Positions 21,464 through 23,433 of a stretch of 23,433 nucleotides of DNA are shown here, piece by piece. This stretch comes from an uncultured bacterium (lineage in GTDB: Bacteria; Bacteroidota; Bacteroidia; Bacteroidales; JACABE01). The notes under the pieces were generated by a model. It was not told the origin of the DNA. It ran no database searches and saw nothing but the letters and a program-made list of their open reading frames with translations. Both the position numbers and the translations under genes were made by a program. The DNA lies in the NCBI GenBank assembly GCA_903911455.1, contig CAIWDQ010000616.1, positions 1 to 23,433 on the forward strand, in the 5' to 3' direction. Positions within the stretch are counted from its first letter, which is position 1. Each line of letters starts with the position of its first letter.

Positions 21464-21628
21464 TTAACGTTTTGTAGCTAAAAGAAGTTTGCGATTTCGA
21501 AGTACAAAACTTTCTGTTACCATAGAATTTGATAAGAAGTACAAAGTTTCATTTAACCACTGAACCGCCAAATTCTTATATGTGCTGTTATGTATCGTTT
21601 CATTTTCTTTGTCCTTCAAAATTGTCAT
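21464..21628 (-). CDS. Possible small ORF after the lipoprotein gene
   Basis: A 54-aa frame starting MTILKDKENETIHN and ending LLLATKR. It begins inside the 3' end of the 343-aa gene (29-nt overlap, different frame) and stops just before the terminator at 21429. It has ordinary codon use and no recognised motif. It could be a coupled small gene or simply open sequence. A longer version starting at 21763 would lie mainly inside the other gene and is less likely. Confidence 0.3.
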   Translation of the reverse strand: MTILKDKENETIHNSTYKNLAVQWLNETLYFLSNSMVTESFVLRNRKLLLATKR

Positions 21629-22631
21629 TATACGAGTAGCGAACAAGATAATTTTTTGTTGATTTCGATTCACCGTTAAAATCTCTTGTAAAACTAAAAC
21701 TAGAATACACTTTTGCTGTAAGGTTGACTTTGTCTGTCTGTGATAATGCTGCAATACCGTCAATTACTGCTTGTATTTCAGTCTTGTTTATTTTTGATGT
21801 GTTATAAATAATTTCAAATTGCAGTAGTGAATAGCCATTTGCAACCAAATCCTTTTTTCCAATAAAGTTCTCAAGATAGTTCGCCAGGAAAGGATTGGAA
21901 GTTGAACTTGAAGGTGGATTGTTTTTTAGGTTTCTTAATAGAGTAACTAGTTTATCTGCAAATTCTTTTCTTAATTCGATGTCTATATATTTACCTTTTA
22001 TGCTAACATTTGTTTTCACCATACTTTCAAGCTGAGCTTTGACTTCTGCTGTCAATTCAACATTGGACTCCTTAAGTACCGCTTTTACATTACTTTCCAA
22101 CCCGCTTTTGAATATTTGCTCTATTTTTTGGTTTTGGACAATATCGTTTGTTATTGAAGTATAAATAGAACCTTCGAGCATTCTTCTAATTTTAAAGTTT
22201 TCTGGTTTAAACATCAGGTCTTTACGTGCCGAATATGTTGACAAATTTGAAAAATCCATCTTAAACTTATTCCATTCTGTTGACGTAATTTCTGATTCAA
22301 CTGGAACATAATTTGGAATCACTGCTTCATCAAGGAATGCAATATAAACTTCATCTAATACACCATAGTCTCCTTTTAAAAATATAAAATCAATGAAACC
22401 AATATTATTACGGAGGTTTTTAGATGAAACAAGTCTACCTAAAAAATCATATTCAAGTTTAGGTAACAATGGGTCTTTAATTCTATTCGATATTCTGGCA
22501 GAATTTTTGGGTCCGAATTTTTTCGTACCATTAATATCCACAGCAGAAATTTTTGCATTGAACAAATTAATTTTCTCTGAACAACTTGTAAGGAATGCCA
22601 AAAGGCAAATTGTGTAAATTACATTTTTCAT
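21600..22631 (-). CDS. Hypothetical lipoprotein, 343 aa
   Basis: A 343-aa protein with lipoprotein signal MKNVIYTICLLAFLTSC and lipobox Cys17 (LTSC). The mature protein is mostly mixed: a region of about 30-150 with LEYDFLGRLVS and NIGFIDFIFLKG, a helical KSGLESNVKAVLKESNVELTAEVKAQLESM middle (about 185-215) and a beta-rich end (FSFTRDFNGESK). I do not recognise the family. It is monocistronic or followed only by the possible small ORF, and ends at the hairpin terminator. Likely a surface or periplasmic lipid-anchored protein. Confidence 0.68.
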   Translation of the reverse strand: MKNVIYTICLLAFLTSCSEKINLFNAKISAVDINGTKKFGPKNSARISNRIKDPLLPKLEYDFLGRLVSSKNLRNNIGFIDFIFLKGDYGVLDEVYIAFLDEAVIPNYVPVESEITSTEWNKFKMDFSNLSTYSARKDLMFKPENFKIRRMLEGSIYTSITNDIVQNQKIEQIFKSGLESNVKAVLKESNVELTAEVKAQLESMVKTNVSIKGKYIDIELRKEFADKLVTLLRNLKNNPPSSSTSNPFLANYLENFIGKKDLVANGYSLLQFEIIYNTSKINKTEIQAVIDGIAALSQTDKVNLTAKVYSSFSFTRDFNGESKSTKNYLVRYSYNDNFEGQRK

Positions 22632-22931
22632 TTTGTCTATTTTATTTGTTTATGTTTTGTCAAATTTTCTATCTGAGTCTGATAAAGCAGCCATAACTTA
22701 TTTATTTATGCACCTCATTTTCATAAAATGTTTACAATCACGTCACTTTTAGTTTGTATTGCACACATTTTATCATAATTCAATTAAATATTATTTTTCA
22801 TAGAGATAATAATTATTCCAATTTTCAGTATTTATCTTTTTTTTATTTTTCGTTTTTTTTAAATCTTCATCAAGAAATTAGAACAACTGTTTTGAAAAAA
22901 GGTTTTGAAAAATTTAATATAAAACCATTCC

Positions 22932-22988
22932 ATCCATTAATGAGAGTGAAAATTTCATAGATTTCACAACTCACTCTCATTGATGGAT
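22932..22988. repeat. Inverted repeat with 18-nt arms
   Basis: ATCCATTAATGAGAGTGA (22932-22949) and TCACTCTCATTGATGGAT (22971-22988) are complementary at 17 of 18 positions around a 21-nt spacer. It lies in the 458-nt intergenic stretch 22632-23089, which holds no convincing gene; the rest is very AT-rich, with poly-T and poly-A tracts. It could be a small non-autonomous element end pair, a large hairpin or a strong operator. No T-run follows directly, so a terminator is less likely. Confidence 0.6.
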
Positions 22989-23042
22989 TCAGCTAATCCG
23001 ACAAAATGGAACATTTTTTCGGAATTTTTTTGGCATAAAAAA

Positions 23043-23071
23043 ACCACTTCCGTTTCTAGAAGTGGTCCTTT
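23043..23071. terminator. Hairpin terminator, active at least leftward
   Basis: Arms ACCACTTC (23043-23050) and GAAGTGGT (23059-23066) with an 8-nt loop are flanked on the right by CCTTTTT and on the left by an A-run (about 23036-23042). On the minus strand it follows the stop of the gene at 23090, so it terminates that transcript; it could also act rightward. Confidence 0.75.
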
Positions 23072-23089
23072 TTGTGCTTGTGGCAATGA

Positions 23090-23433
23090 CTAACAAACAA
23101 AGTTAATTAAATCATCTATTTGTTGGTCTTTGTCCTTTTGATTCCTTAAGCGAATCATTTTAAATTTATCGCTTAAATCATCAAAAAATTTCTTTTCTTG
23201 TCTTTTGTCGTATTGACTTTTTAGAATACATTTTCTATATGGGTCGTTGGTTTCGGGTTCTTGTTTATTTATAAAAGGAACTAAAAAAAGATCTTCTTCC
23301 TCTTCCATTATCTGGGCTGTATCTTCATTAAAAAACTCTTCAACTTCTTCAACACTCTGAAATTCATCTGTAAAATCCTGATAAATTGAAACTAAAATAT
23401 TTTGGTTATCTTTTGATATTTCAACTTTAACAC
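23090..23433 (-). CDS. Hypothetical protein, 5' end beyond the window
   Basis: The minus-strand frame stays open from the stop at 23090 to the window edge, giving at least 113 residues. An internal Met near 23308 is not the start, since the frame continues upstream without a stop (...VEISKDNQNILVSIYQDF, then SVEEVEEFFNED). The visible part is highly acidic first (EEVEEF, MEEEED), then lysine-rich (KSQYDKRQEKKFFDDL, MIRLRNQKDKDQQ) and ends DDLINFVC. Charged, soluble and unrecognised. The hairpin at 23043-23071 follows the stop. Confidence 0.6.
   Translation of the reverse strand, partial: VKVEISKDNQNILVSIYQDFTDEFQSVEEVEEFFNEDTAQIMEEEEDLFLVPFINKQEPETNDPYRKCILKSQYDKRQEKKFFDDLSDKFKMIRLRNQKDKDQQIDDLINFVC

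Noticed and set aside
22754..22960. A 68-aa plus-strand ORF
   Set aside because: It is Phe- and Tyr-rich from AT-rich DNA, with poor composition for a protein and overlap with the inverted repeat.

Overview
This is an AT-rich window that fits a Bacteroidota bacterium, most likely an anaerobic Bacteroidales or Marinilabiliales relative. That placement is an inference. It rests on several promoters with the TAnnTTTG -7 box of this phylum (4797-4804, 1938-1945, 14203-14210, 20425-20432), weak Shine-Dalgarno sequences, short lipoproteins, and the families present (DUF134, half-size TauE/SafE, and ArsF/ArsG genes with a CCSAGNP-type outer-membrane protein).

Layout. (1) 1-5250 is a sulfur, metal-cluster and thiol neighbourhood: the tail of an upstream gene, a DUF1847 protein, a YeiH-type exporter, a hotdog thioesterase, then a divergent promoter driving DUF134 regulator, NifX/NifB-like cluster-binding protein and a cysteine-desulfurase-like class V enzyme. 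Two minus-strand genes follow, an exported DsrE-like protein and a half-size TauE/SafE permease. (2) 5251-6427 has no convincing gene. It holds an orphan terminator, REP-like palindromes and two tandem arrays with a 21-nt period. (3) 6428-14145 is a minus-strand type I restriction-modification island, in transcription order: hsdR helicase part, hsdR C-terminal part as a separate overlapping gene, a BRO-N protein, hsdM, a three-gene toxin-antitoxin-chaperone (TAC) module, and hsdS. (4) 14146-14842 has the island promoter and a third 21-nt array. (5) 14843-20393 is an ArsR-controlled minus-strand cluster of nine genes (thioredoxin-like, ArsR, two ArsF-like proteins, ArsG, ArsP-type permease, thioredoxin-TM-thioredoxin fusion, lipoprotein, outer-membrane protein) with two near-identical operators. 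(6) 20394-23433 has four imperfect repeats of about 115 nt, an unrecognised 90-aa gene, a hypothetical lipoprotein, two hairpin terminators, an 18-bp inverted repeat, and a gene running off the right edge.

How the genes may work together. The restriction island looks like a defence locus with an addiction module built into it: the TAC genes sit between modification and specificity genes, so losing or mis-expressing part of the island could free the toxin. The ars-like cluster looks like a thiol-based efflux or detoxification pathway spanning cytoplasm, inner membrane, periplasm and outer membrane; six CxxC motifs lie in five proteins.

The most unusual points are the TAC module inside a type I RM operon, the split hsdR, the three arrays with one shared 21-nt period bracketing the island, and the paired ArsR operators. 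All family assignments come from reading motifs by eye, with no database search.
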